DNA of 22,585 nt from Citromicrobium sp. (GTDB lineage Bacteria > Pseudomonadota > Alphaproteobacteria > Sphingomonadales > Sphingomonadaceae). The position numbers and the translations under genes were made by a program. Of this stretch, positions 1 through 8,493 are shown one piece after another (positions within the stretch are counted from its first letter, which is position 1; each line of letters begins with the position of its first letter). The notes under the pieces are model-generated. The model saw nothing but the letters and a program-made list of their open reading frames with translations. It made no database searches and was not told the origin of the DNA. Location: positions 1 through 22,585 of the forward strand of contig PAVA01000078.1 of NCBI GenBank assembly GCA_002712945.1, read 5' to 3'.

Positions 1-756
<756 letters not shown>

Positions 757-775
757 TCCGGCGTGTGGAATACGG

Positions 776-815
776 GTGCCGCGCAGACTTTCGGGTTTGC
801 GCGGCACTTCCTTTG
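776..815 (+). terminator. Stem-loop between dnaK and dnaJ (terminator or attenuator)
   Basis: A perfect 10-bp stem (GTGCCGCGCA at 776-785 pairing with TGCGCGGCAC at 798-807) with a 12-nt loop lies in the dnaK-dnaJ gap. It is followed by the pyrimidine-rich, T-rich stretch TTCCTTTGTGTG. This looks like an intrinsic terminator with an imperfect T tract. Because dnaJ directly follows, partial termination or 3'-end protection of a dnaK-only transcript is the likely role; that role is inference. Confidence 0.7.
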
Positions 816-839
816 TGTGTTGCGGCGAATTTCTAGGTA

Positions 840-1949
840 ATGGCTTCCGAAACCGATCTTTATGAATTGCTTGGCGTGTCGCGCGGTGCCGACGCGGGCG
901 AGATCAAATCCGCCTATCGCAAGATGGCGATGCAGTATCACCCCGATCGCAATCCGGGCGACGCCGAGGCCGAGGCCCGCTTCAAGGCGGTCGGCGCGGC
1001 TTATGAAGTCCTGAAGGATCCGCAGAAGCGCGCGGCTTACGATCAGTACGGCCATGCCGCTTTCCAGCAGGGCGGCGGTGGTGGTGGCCACCACGCCGAC
1101 TTCGGCGATATCGGCGATATTTTCGAGACGATTTTCGGCAGTGCCTTCGGCGGCATGCGCCAGAGCGCGCGGCGCGGAGCGGACCTGCGCTACGATCTCG
1201 AGATCACGCTGGAAGACGCCTTCCACGGCAAGTCGACCACGATCGAGATCGAGGTCTCGCAGCAATGCGATGTGTGCACGGGCACCGGCGCGGAGCCGGG
1301 CACCGGCACGCGTAGCTGCAATGTCTGTGCGGGCTACGGCAAGGTTCGTGCGCAGCAGGGTCTGTTCGTGGTCGAGCGGCCATGCCCCAATTGCCACGGA
1401 CGCGGCGAGGTGATCGAAAGCCCGTGCCGCAACTGCCGCGGCGACGGGCGGGTCGATGCGCCGCAATCGCTCTCGGTCGATATTCCGCCGGGCGTCGATA
1501 CCGGAACGCGTATCCGCCTCTCGGGCAAGGGCGAGGCGGGGCCGCGCGGCGCGCCGTCGGGCGATCTCTACATTTTCATCCATATCCGCCCGCACGCGGT
1601 GTTCGCGCGCGAGGGATCGAACCTGATCGCGCGGGTGCCGATCAGCTTCACCACCGCGGCGCTGGGCGGCAAGGTGGAAATTCCGGACCTCGACGGGTCG
1701 ACCAACACGATCGACATTCCCGCCGGCATCCAGTCGGGCAAGCAGCTGCGCCGTCGCGGCGCGGGCATGCCGGTGCTGCAGGGGCGCGGGCGCGGCGATC
1801 TGGTGGCGGAGATCACGGTCGAGACGCCGACCAAGCTCTCCAAGAAGCAGCGCGAGATCCTCGAGGAATTCCGCGAGACCGAGACAGGCGATGAATGCCC
1901 GGAAAGCCGCGGCTTCTTCGACAAGATCAAGGATGCCTTCGGGGCCTAG
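840..1949 (+). CDS. dnaJ: Chaperone protein DnaJ (Hsp40)
   Basis: DnaJ (369 aa, full family length) is the co-chaperone that delivers substrates to DnaK and stimulates its ATPase. The J domain is at residues 4-70 with the HPD motif in YHPDRNPGD. A Gly/Phe-rich stretch follows (GGGGGGHHADFGDIGDIFE). The zinc-binding region shows all four CxxCxGxG repeats: CDVCTGTG, CNVCAGYG, CPNCHGRG and CRNCRGDG. The C-terminal peptide-binding domains complete the protein. The ATG at 840 follows a short AGG and opens directly into the conserved DLYELLGV start of the J domain. It forms the dnaKJ pair with the upstream gene. All key residues are intact. Confidence 0.98.
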   Translation: MASETDLYELLGVSRGADAGEIKSAYRKMAMQYHPDRNPGDAEAEARFKAVGAAYEVLKDPQKRAAYDQYGHAAFQQGGGGGGHHADFGDIGDIFETIFGSAFGGMRQSARRGADLRYDLEITLEDAFHGKSTTIEIEVSQQCDVCTGTGAEPGTGTRSCNVCAGYGKVRAQQGLFVVERPCPNCHGRGEVIESPCRNCRGDGRVDAPQSLSVDIPPGVDTGTRIRLSGKGEAGPRGAPSGDLYIFIHIRPHAVFAREGSNLIARVPISFTTAALGGKVEIPDLDGSTNTIDIPAGIQSGKQLRRRGAGMPVLQGRGRGDLVAEITVETPTKLSKKQREILEEFRETETGDECPESRGFFDKIKDAFGA

Positions 1950-2003
1950 GACAGTCGCGTCTCAAGGCAGTCCGCTCGTCCCGAGCCTGTTGGATTCGTA
2001 GAA

Positions 2004-2017
2004 GGGCCGGGAGGCCC
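2004..2017. terminator. Weak stem-loop between convergent dnaJ and patatin genes
   Basis: The 108-nt gap between the convergent genes contains GGGCC-GGGA-GGCCC, a 5-bp GC stem with a 4-nt loop. There is no T run on either strand. It may contribute to transcript ends, but the call is weak. Confidence 0.25.
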
Positions 2018-2057
2018 AACGGCGAACGGGATCGAGGCAGGTTGATAGCGCTTTGTT

Positions 2058-4376
2058 CTAGGCCGAGAGCCGCGTCTCGATCTCGCCGCGCAATACCACC
2101 AGCGATCGCTCGTCGCAGCGCTTCGCCGCATATTCCTCGTCGATAATCGCGAGAAACGCGTGGCGCAGGATGTCGCGGCGCTCCTCGAACGGCACCGGCT
2201 GGTCACTGGTCGACAGCACCATGTCGATCAGCCGTTCGCATCCGTGCAGGCGCCCCCACAGATAGTCGTTCTCGCGATAGGCGCGGCTGAAGAACGCGCC
2301 GAAATCGTAGAATTCGATCCCGCGCAAGGTGGCCGCAGCGCCGCCTTCGCGGATTGCCTGCGCGTCCTCGGGGCTGATCCGGTCGACCTTGACCGGCTCG
2401 AACTCGTTCATCCCCTGCGTGCCGAGGATGGGCAGGGTGGCCACGTCGTAGAACGGAAAGCCGAGATAGGCGTACATCATCCGCCGTCGCAGGTTGCGCG
2501 GCATGTTGCTCAGCGCCTCGGCCAGCGCGGTCTCCGCCTTCAGGTCCAGTTCCTGCAGGTTGCGTTTTTCGGCCACGTGATCGAGCACCGCGCCCGGATT
2601 CTCGATCGCCTCGCGCGCCAGCCCCTTGAACTTGCTGCCCAGCGGCTCGACCCCGTCGCGCTCGAAATAGTCGGCCAGGATCGTGTAGATTCCCTCGCGC
2701 GCCATATCGAGCGCGTCGTTGGGAATTTCCGGGTCCGCCTCCCAGTCGCGCGCGGTTCGCCGGGCGAGCAGGCGCAGACGGCGAATGCGGAAGGCGAGGT
2801 CGAAGCTGCGGAAGAAGTCGATCGCCTCCTTGCTCGCACCCGCGCCGGGTTCGACGAGACTTTCGAGCCCGCGTTCGCGCAAGGCATCGCGCAGCCGCGC
2901 GGCGATGATCTGGGTATCGGGTTCGGCTTCCTTGGGGGCGGCCTTGCGCACGAGCTCGGCCAGCCGATCGAGGATCCCGACGAACTTCAGCTCGGCATAG
3001 CCCGCGAAGGTATAGCCCGCCTGTTCGGCCGCAGCCTGCTGCGCCTTCTGCCGCCAGTTGGCGAGCCGCCGGGGCGTGGGCCGGTCGAAGAACACCGTCC
3101 GGTCGAACAGCTTTTCGACCGCGGCTTCCACCTGCGGGCGCAGTTCGGCGATCATCGATTGCAACCGCGCGGCGCGGCGGGACTGTTCGGCGATGATCTC
3201 CAGATTGTCGCGGATCGGTTGCTCGCGCGGCAGGGTGGAGAGCGAGCCGAAGATATTCTCGAAAAAGCCGACCGCTGCATGCTTGCGGTCCGGGTCGCGC
3301 TGGTAACGGTCGGGCCGGGGGTCGATATAGGCGAAGCGCCGTTCCACCTCGCGCACCGCCGGGCGACCGCGCAGCGCATCGATCGCGCCCTCGAACGGCC
3401 GATTGACCAGCACCGATCCGTCGATCAGCGAGACGCCCTCGACCGATCCGTCATCGAAATGGGCGGGCATGATCCGCTGCAGGAAGTTCTCGCGGGTCCG
3501 CCACGAACGGCCGACTTCGTCGGCCAGCGCGTCGATCTCGCCCACCTGCAGTGGCGGGAACGCGCCGGGGAAGCTCGCCGTGGCACGCGCGGCGAAGGCG
3601 AGCTCCAGCGGGTTGGCCAGCCATGCGCCTGCGACTTCCGGTGTCTTGGCGGAAAAGCCGATCGGCATACGGTGCTCGCTCTCCTGCACCACCGGCGGGC
3701 TGTGGAGCCGCAACCGGGCGAGATAGCCGTGGAAATCCGTCGTCGGCACATAGAGGTCGATCGGATGGCCGGGCGGGAGCAGGGGGCCGTCGGCCAGCGC
3801 GCCGTCCATCGCCTCCAGCGCCTCGACCAGCATGCGCGACATGGCCTCGCCCGAGAACGGGGGCTGGAACCAGCGCCCGCGCACCAGCCGCGAGACCTTC
3901 TCGCGCACTTCGTCGCGGGTCTCGGGCGCCACGCTTTCGGACACCAGATTGCCTGGCCGCTGGAGCACGAAATTGGCTATCGGCTGCGCCCAGAACTTGG
4001 CGAAGCGCCAGCCCATACGCGCATCCTCGGCGGTCAGCCGGTCGATATCGGCATTGTCGAGCCACAGGTCGGTCAGCGGTTCGAGCGAGCGGCCCGAATG
4101 GATCGCCTGGGCAAGGAACACCGCGTTGATCCCGCCCGCGCTCGCTCCGCTCAGGATGTCGGGCAGGACGCGAAGCCGCAATTCGTGCTTCTCGGCCAGC
4201 ATGTCGAGCAATTCGCGGTAGGCCCCGGCCACGCCGCCTGCGGGACGCGCGCCGCCGTGAAAGCCGCGGCTGGCGCGAGCGAGGTTCCACACTTCCTTGG
4301 TCACGCCGTGCATGTAAACGGCAAGGCTGACCCCACCGTAGCAAACCAGGCCGATCCGCAGTTCTTTCTGGCGCAT
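2058..4376 (-). CDS. Patatin-like phospholipase family protein (TIGR03607/DUF3376-type)
   Basis: A large (772 aa) patatin-type serine acyl hydrolase, expected to cleave acyl chains from phospholipids or related lipids. The N-terminus carries the patatin fold: a Gly-rich oxyanion region (LVCYGGVSLAVYMHG), the nucleophile elbow GASAG with Ser79, and the second half of the Ser-Asp dyad in LIDGSVLVNRPF (Asp319). ATASFPGAFPP around residue 265 is also typical. The long C-terminal half matches the architecture of the patatin-related proteins of about 750 aa found in alphaproteobacteria and actinobacteria. No signal peptide or membrane segment is evident, so it is probably cytoplasmic. It is divergent from radA. 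No strong Shine-Dalgarno precedes the ATG at 4376. The substrate is unknown. Confidence 0.88.
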   Translation of the reverse strand: MRQKELRIGLVCYGGVSLAVYMHGVTKEVWNLARASRGFHGGARPAGGVAGAYRELLDMLAEKHELRLRVLPDILSGASAGGINAVFLAQAIHSGRSLEPLTDLWLDNADIDRLTAEDARMGWRFAKFWAQPIANFVLQRPGNLVSESVAPETRDEVREKVSRLVRGRWFQPPFSGEAMSRMLVEALEAMDGALADGPLLPPGHPIDLYVPTTDFHGYLARLRLHSPPVVQESEHRMPIGFSAKTPEVAGAWLANPLELAFAARATASFPGAFPPLQVGEIDALADEVGRSWRTRENFLQRIMPAHFDDGSVEGVSLIDGSVLVNRPFEGAIDALRGRPAVREVERRFAYIDPRPDRYQRDPDRKHAAVGFFENIFGSLSTLPREQPIRDNLEIIAEQSRRAARLQSMIAELRPQVEAAVEKLFDRTVFFDRPTPRRLANWRQKAQQAAAEQAGYTFAGYAELKFVGILDRLAELVRKAAPKEAEPDTQIIAARLRDALRERGLESLVEPGAGASKEAIDFFRSFDLAFRIRRLRLLARRTARDWEADPEIPNDALDMAREGIYTILADYFERDGVEPLGSKFKGLAREAIENPGAVLDHVAEKRNLQELDLKAETALAEALSNMPRNLRRRMMYAYLGFPFYDVATLPILGTQGMNEFEPVKVDRISPEDAQAIREGGAAATLRGIEFYDFGAFFSRAYRENDYLWGRLHGCERLIDMVLSTSDQPVPFEERRDILRHAFLAIIDEEYAAKRCDERSLVVLRGEIETRLSA

Positions 4377-4417
4377 ACGACATCAATAGCGGGGAAGGGG
4401 GGCAGAACGCAACTTGC

Positions 4418-4432
4418 GTTCCGCAAATGTTC
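4418..4432 (+). promoter_or_regulatory. Candidate LexA-binding SOS box upstream of radA
   Basis: The sequence GTTCCGCAAATGTTC fits exactly the direct-repeat GTTC-N7-GTTC operator recognised by alphaproteobacterial LexA. It ends 18 nt before the radA start codon and lies in the 74-nt divergent region with the patatin gene. It overlaps a second dyad, GAACGCA-ACT-TGCGTTC (4405-4421). The motif match is seen; LexA regulation is inferred and is plausible because RadA is a recombination-repair protein. Confidence 0.6.
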
Positions 4433-4450
4433 TGCCTAGGCCCACCGCCT

Positions 4451-5812
4451 ATGGCCAAGCCCAAGAAACGCTACGTCTGCCAGAATTGCGGCTCTGTCGC
4501 CTCGCGCTGGCAGGGGCAGTGCGCGGACTGCTCGGAATGGAACACGTTGGTGGAAGATGCACCCGCGACCGTGTTCAGCCAGAAGCACGATCTTTCGGGA
4601 GGCGGGCGGCGACTGGAATTCGTCTCGCTTTCCGAAGCGGTCGAACCGCCGAAGCGCGCCACGACAGGGCTGAAGGAATTCGACCGCGCGTTGGGCGGCG
4701 GGCTGGTGCCGGGCGCGGCGATCCTGATCGGCGGCGATCCCGGTATCGGCAAATCGACCCTGCTGCTGCAGACCGCTGGCGCGGTGGCGAAGGCGGGCGG
4801 CGATGTCGTCTATGTCAGCGGCGAGGAAGCCTCCGCGCAGGTGCGCCTGCGGGCCGAGCGGCTGGGGCTGGCCGATACGCCGGTTCGCCTCGCTTCCAGC
4901 ACCAATGTACGCGATATCCTGACCACGCTCGGCGCGGGCGATCCGCCCGACCTGCTGGTCGTCGATTCGATCCAGACGATGTATTCGGACACGATCGAAG
5001 GCGCGCCGGGCACGGTCAGCCAAGTGCGCGGCTGCGCGTTCGAGCTGATCCGCTACGCCAAGGAGCGCAGCAGCGCGCTGGTGCTGGTCGGCCACGTTAC
5101 CAAGGACGGCAATATCGCGGGGCCCCGCGTGCTCGAACACATGGTCGACGTGGTGATGAGCTTCGAGGGGGAGCGCAGCCACCAGTATCGTATCCTTCGC
5201 GCGCTCAAGAACCGCTTCGGCGCGGTCGACGAGATCGGCGTGTTCGCGATGGCGACCGAGGGGCTGGAGGAGGTCGAGAACCCTTCGATGCTGTTCCTGT
5301 CGGGCCGCGATGCACCGCTGGCGGGCAGCGCGGTGTTCCCGGCGATGGAGGGCACACGGCCCGTGCTGGTCGAGATCCAGGCGCTGATCGTACGGCTGCA
5401 ATCGGGCGCGACCCCGCGCCGCGCGGTGGTGGGGTGGGACAATGGCCGGCTCGCTATGTTGCTGGCGGTGCTCGAATCGCGTTGCGGGCTCAATTTCAGC
5501 GCGGCGGAGGTCTACCTCAATGTCGCGGGCGGGTATCGGCTGGCCGACCCTGCCGCCGACCTCGCCGTGGCCGCTGCGCTCGTTTCCGCGCTCGCCGACA
5601 GGCCCTTGCCCGATCGCTCGGTCTGGTTCGGCGAGGTCTCGCTGGCGGGTGAAATCCGCCCGGTCGCCCATGCGGGGCTGCGGCTGCGCGAAGCGGCCAA
5701 GCTGGGTTTCGAGAGCGCCTATGGCCCGAGCCGGGAAGAAAAGGCTTCACTCGGCATTCAATTCGGTGAATTTAGGCAGCTCAGCCAGTTGGTCGATCGC
5801 GTGATGCGATAG
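4451..5812 (+). CDS. radA: DNA repair protein RadA
   Basis: RadA (453 aa) is a hexameric RecA-related DnaB-like helicase that promotes branch migration during recombinational repair. Seen in order: an N-terminal C4 zinc finger (C10, C13, C24, C27 in YVCQNCG and GQCADCSEWN); a RecA-like ATPase with Walker A GGDPGIGKST (94-103) and Walker B-like LLVVDSIQ; the RadA signature KNRFG (253-257); and a C-terminal Lon-protease-like domain. An in-frame ATG at 4427 would add eight residues, but 4451 is preferred because MAKPKKRYVCQNCG is the conserved RadA start and AGG lies 10 nt upstream. The candidate SOS box precedes it. cvpA follows 24 nt downstream, as in many alphaproteobacteria. Confidence 0.97.
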   Translation: MAKPKKRYVCQNCGSVASRWQGQCADCSEWNTLVEDAPATVFSQKHDLSGGGRRLEFVSLSEAVEPPKRATTGLKEFDRALGGGLVPGAAILIGGDPGIGKSTLLLQTAGAVAKAGGDVVYVSGEEASAQVRLRAERLGLADTPVRLASSTNVRDILTTLGAGDPPDLLVVDSIQTMYSDTIEGAPGTVSQVRGCAFELIRYAKERSSALVLVGHVTKDGNIAGPRVLEHMVDVVMSFEGERSHQYRILRALKNRFGAVDEIGVFAMATEGLEEVENPSMLFLSGRDAPLAGSAVFPAMEGTRPVLVEIQALIVRLQSGATPRRAVVGWDNGRLAMLLAVLESRCGLNFSAAEVYLNVAGGYRLADPAADLAVAAALVSALADRPLPDRSVWFGEVSLAGEIRPVAHAGLRLREAAKLGFESAYGPSREEKASLGIQFGEFRQLSQLVDRVMR

Positions 5813-5836
5813 CAAAACCGTGGTACACTGAACGCA

Positions 5837-6400
5837 ATGACCGGGTTCGACATTATCGTACTGCTGATCGTCGCGGTCGCGGCTGCGGGCGGCTTCATGC
5901 GCGGCTTCGTTCAGGAGGTGCTGTCGCTCGCGGCGTGGATCCTCGCGATTCTGGCGATCCAGAACCTGCATACCCCGCTGCACCAGTTCATCGAGCCGCG
6001 CATCGGCACGCCCACCACCTCCGCCATCCTCGCTTTCGCGCTGCTGCTGCTGATCCCCTATGCGGCGATGAAGCTGATCGCGTCGCTGGTCGGCGGGAAG
6101 GCGCGCGAATCCCTGCTTGGCCCGCTCGACCGCGTGCTCGGCTTCGGCTTCGGCGCGCTGAAAGGCGCGATCATCGTGGTCGTGGCCTTCGCGCTGCTGG
6201 TGCTCGGTTACGATCAGGTCTGGGGCTATCAGGGCCGCCCGAGCTGGATCGTGACCGCGCGCACCTATCCTTCGATCAATGCCGGGGCGGAGGCGATGGT
6301 CGGCTATATCCAGGAACGCCGCTCGGCCCTGCGCGCCGAGGATGGCGATGACGGGGGCGAGGGCGACCGCCCCGTGACGAGCGAGTCCGCCTCCGAGTAA
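5837..6400 (+). CDS. cvpA: CvpA family membrane protein
   Basis: A 187-aa inner-membrane protein of the CvpA family (named for colicin V production in E. coli; in other bacteria linked to envelope stress). Four hydrophobic segments are visible: near residues 5-22, 27-42, 60-78 and 105-125. They carry the family features IVLLIVAVAAAGGFMRGF and GFGFGALKGAIIVV. The C-terminal 35 residues are hydrophilic and acidic. It lies between radA (24 nt upstream) and the scaffold gene (8 nt downstream), so it is probably in the same transcript. No strong ribosome-binding site is visible before the ATG. Confidence 0.88.
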   Translation: MTGFDIIVLLIVAVAAAGGFMRGFVQEVLSLAAWILAILAIQNLHTPLHQFIEPRIGTPTTSAILAFALLLLIPYAAMKLIASLVGGKARESLLGPLDRVLGFGFGALKGAIIVVVAFALLVLGYDQVWGYQGRPSWIVTARTYPSINAGAEAMVGYIQERRSALRAEDGDDGGEGDRPVTSESASE

Positions 6401-6408
6401 GCGCGCGC

Positions 6409-6834
6409 ATGAGCAAGCTCTACACCCCTGAAATCCTCGGCCTCGCGGTCGAACTGGCGGACTATCCGCGCCTGCCGTCGCCCCATGCCCGCGCCGAAGC
6501 TCGCTCGCGCACCTGCGGCGGGACACTGACGGTCGATCTGGCGCTCGACCCCGAAGGCCGCGTCGACACGCTGGGCCTTTCGGTCTCCGCCTGCGCGATC
6601 GGGCAGGCGGCAGCGGCGATCTTCGCGCGCGAGGCGAGGGGCAGGGGGGCCGAGGAGATGCTCGCCGCGCTGGGCGAGATCGAGACGTGGCTGGAGGGCG
6701 GTGAGACGCTGCCCCGCTGGCCCGGTATCGGCGCGCTTGCCCCCGCACGCGATTTCCCCGGTCGCCACGGAGCCATCCTCCTGCCCTGGCGGGCTGCAGT
6801 CGACGCGCTTTGCAAGGAGCCGCAGCCGCGCTAG
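6409..6834 (+). CDS. NifU/IscU-like iron-sulfur cluster assembly scaffold protein
   Basis: A 141-aa protein related to the N-terminal scaffold domain of NifU/IscU, which holds nascent Fe-S clusters. The first two ligand cysteines are present: C36 in SRTCGGTL and C62 in SACAIGQAAAA. The block that normally ends in His-Cys reads FPGRHGAILLPW, so H120 is present but a Gly replaces the third cysteine; the only other cysteine is C135 near the C-terminus. Homologues with this organisation occur next to cvpA or radA in alphaproteobacteria (recalled, not searched). Role in cluster assembly is therefore by homology and the cluster chemistry may differ. ATG follows cvpA by 8 nt, suggesting coupling. 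Confidence 0.8.
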   Translation: MSKLYTPEILGLAVELADYPRLPSPHARAEARSRTCGGTLTVDLALDPEGRVDTLGLSVSACAIGQAAAAIFAREARGRGAEEMLAALGEIETWLEGGETLPRWPGIGALAPARDFPGRHGAILLPWRAAVDALCKEPQPR

Positions 6835-6864
6835 ACCCCGACGAAAACGGAGGGGAAATCTGAG

Positions 6865-8493
6865 ATGAGCGCAGCCGATACGGCGGGCACCACGCGTGAG
6901 CCAACCGACAGGGAAATCCGCCTCGTCATCGCGGCGAGTTCGGCAGGCACCATCTTCGAATGGTACGATTTCTTCATCTACGGCACGCTTGCCGGGCTGA
7001 TCGGCGCGGCGTTCTTCCCCGCCGGGAACGAGACGCTGCAAATCCTGCTCGTATGGGCAGGCTTCGCGGTCGGCTTCGGCTTTCGCCCACTCGGCGCGAT
7101 CCTGTTTGGCTTCCTCGGCGACCGGCTGGGGCGCAAATATACCTTCCTCGTCACCGTCACCCTGATGGGCATCGCGACCGCCGGGGTCGGCCTGATCCCG
7201 AGCGCGGCGACCATCGGGCTCGCGGCACCGATCATCGTCATCGCCCTGCGCATCCTGCAGGGGCTGGCTCTGGGCGGCGAGTATGGCGGCGCGGCGATCT
7301 ATGTGGCGGAGCACGCCCCGCCCGAGAAACGCGGCTTCTACACCGCCTTCATCCAGGCGAGCGTCGTCGGCGGCTTCGCCCTCTCTATCGCGGTCGTGAT
7401 CGCGTGCCGCTGGCTGATTCCCGCAGACGATTTCGCGGCCTGGGGCTGGCGCGTGCCCTTCCTGCTCTCGATCATCCTTCTGCTGATCTCGCTGTGGATG
7501 CGGCTCAAACTGTCGGAGAGCCCGGTCTTCGTCGCGATGAAGGAAGCGGGCGAGACGGCGGGCAATCCCTTCGTCGAAAGCTTCACCTTTCCGGGCAACA
7601 AGCGCCGCATCTTCGTGGCGCTGTTCGGGATTACCGGCGTGTTAACGACGATCTGGTACACCGCCTTCTTCAGCGGACTCTCCTTCCTGCGCGGGCCGAT
7701 GCGGGTCGACGAGACCGTGGTCGAGTGGATGCTGCTGGCAGCGGGCGTGATTTCGATGAGCTTCTATGTCGTGGTCGGCCGCTGGTCGGACAGGATCGGG
7801 CGCAAGCTGCCGATCATCCTTGGCGCCGGGCTTTCGCTGATCCTGCTCTTTCCGGTCTTCTGGGGTATGGGCGCGCTCGCCAATCCGGGGCTCGCCGAAG
7901 CGGCAGAACGCTCGCCGGTGGTGGTGACGGGGCAGGAGTGCACCCCCGATCCCTTCGCGGAACTGTTCGGGCGCGAACAGAGCGAGTGCGGCAAGCTGCT
8001 CGACGTGCTCACGACCAGCGGGGTCCGCTACGATCTGATCGAGGGTGAGACATTGGGTCTGACAGTGGGCGGCGAGGCGATTCCGCTTCCCGAGTTCGAG
8101 GACAGCGGTGCGCTGCGCGAGGACGTGCGCGCCAGCCTGGCCGGGTACGGCTTCGATTTCAGCACCCAGACACCGCCGATGGCGAACATCCTCGGCATCG
8201 TCGCCCTGCTGCTGGTGATGGGGATGCTCTCCGCGCTGACCTACGGATCAGTGGCCGCGCTCCTGTCGGAAATGTTCCCGCCGCAGATCCGCTATTCCTC
8301 CATGTCGATCCCCTATCACATCGGCGCGGGTTACCTCGGCGGGTTCCTGCCGTTGATCGCCGGGATCATCGTGGCGCGCACCGGGGATATCTACGCCGGG
8401 TTGTGGTATACGTGGATCGTGGTCGCTTTCGGGATCGTCGTCGCATGGTTTGGCTTGCCCGGAGGCCCGCCGCGTGATTTCGAGGACCGGTGA
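6865..8493 (+). CDS. MHS-family MFS transporter with a large extra loop domain
   Basis: A 542-aa major facilitator of the metabolite:H+ symporter type (ProP/ShiA/KgtP-like). The family start is seen (SSAGTIFEWYDFFIYGTLAG), as are the loop 2-3 motif GFLGDRLGRKYTF and the central LQGLALGGEYGGAAIYVAEH. Twelve membrane spans are plausible. Between about residues 340 and 440, a hydrophilic segment of about 100 aa containing C359 and C375 interrupts the C-terminal half; this makes the protein roughly 100 aa longer than ProP-like members. The substrate cannot be read from sequence. GGAGGGG lies 10 nt before the ATG. The stop overlaps the GTG start of alr by 4 nt, so the two are translationally coupled. 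Confidence 0.9.
   Translation: MSAADTAGTTREPTDREIRLVIAASSAGTIFEWYDFFIYGTLAGLIGAAFFPAGNETLQILLVWAGFAVGFGFRPLGAILFGFLGDRLGRKYTFLVTVTLMGIATAGVGLIPSAATIGLAAPIIVIALRILQGLALGGEYGGAAIYVAEHAPPEKRGFYTAFIQASVVGGFALSIAVVIACRWLIPADDFAAWGWRVPFLLSIILLLISLWMRLKLSESPVFVAMKEAGETAGNPFVESFTFPGNKRRIFVALFGITGVLTTIWYTAFFSGLSFLRGPMRVDETVVEWMLLAAGVISMSFYVVVGRWSDRIGRKLPIILGAGLSLILLFPVFWGMGALANPGLAEAAERSPVVVTGQECTPDPFAELFGREQSECGKLLDVLTTSGVRYDLIEGETLGLTVGGEAIPLPEFEDSGALREDVRASLAGYGFDFSTQTPPMANILGIVALLLVMGMLSALTYGSVAALLSEMFPPQIRYSSMSIPYHIGAGYLGGFLPLIAGIIVARTGDIYAGLWYTWIVVAFGIVVAWFGLPGGPPRDFEDR

Noticed and set aside
2160..4439. Long open frame (759 codons) on the plus strand, antisense to the patatin gene
   Set aside because: It mirrors the patatin gene; its composition (Arg, Gln, His, Ala rich) and lack of any recognisable motif are typical of antisense frames in high-GC DNA, while the minus-strand product has clear patatin motifs.
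4436..5671. Minus-strand frame of 411 codons opposite radA
   Set aside because: Same explanation: shadow of radA with low-complexity Arg/His/Gln-rich translation.
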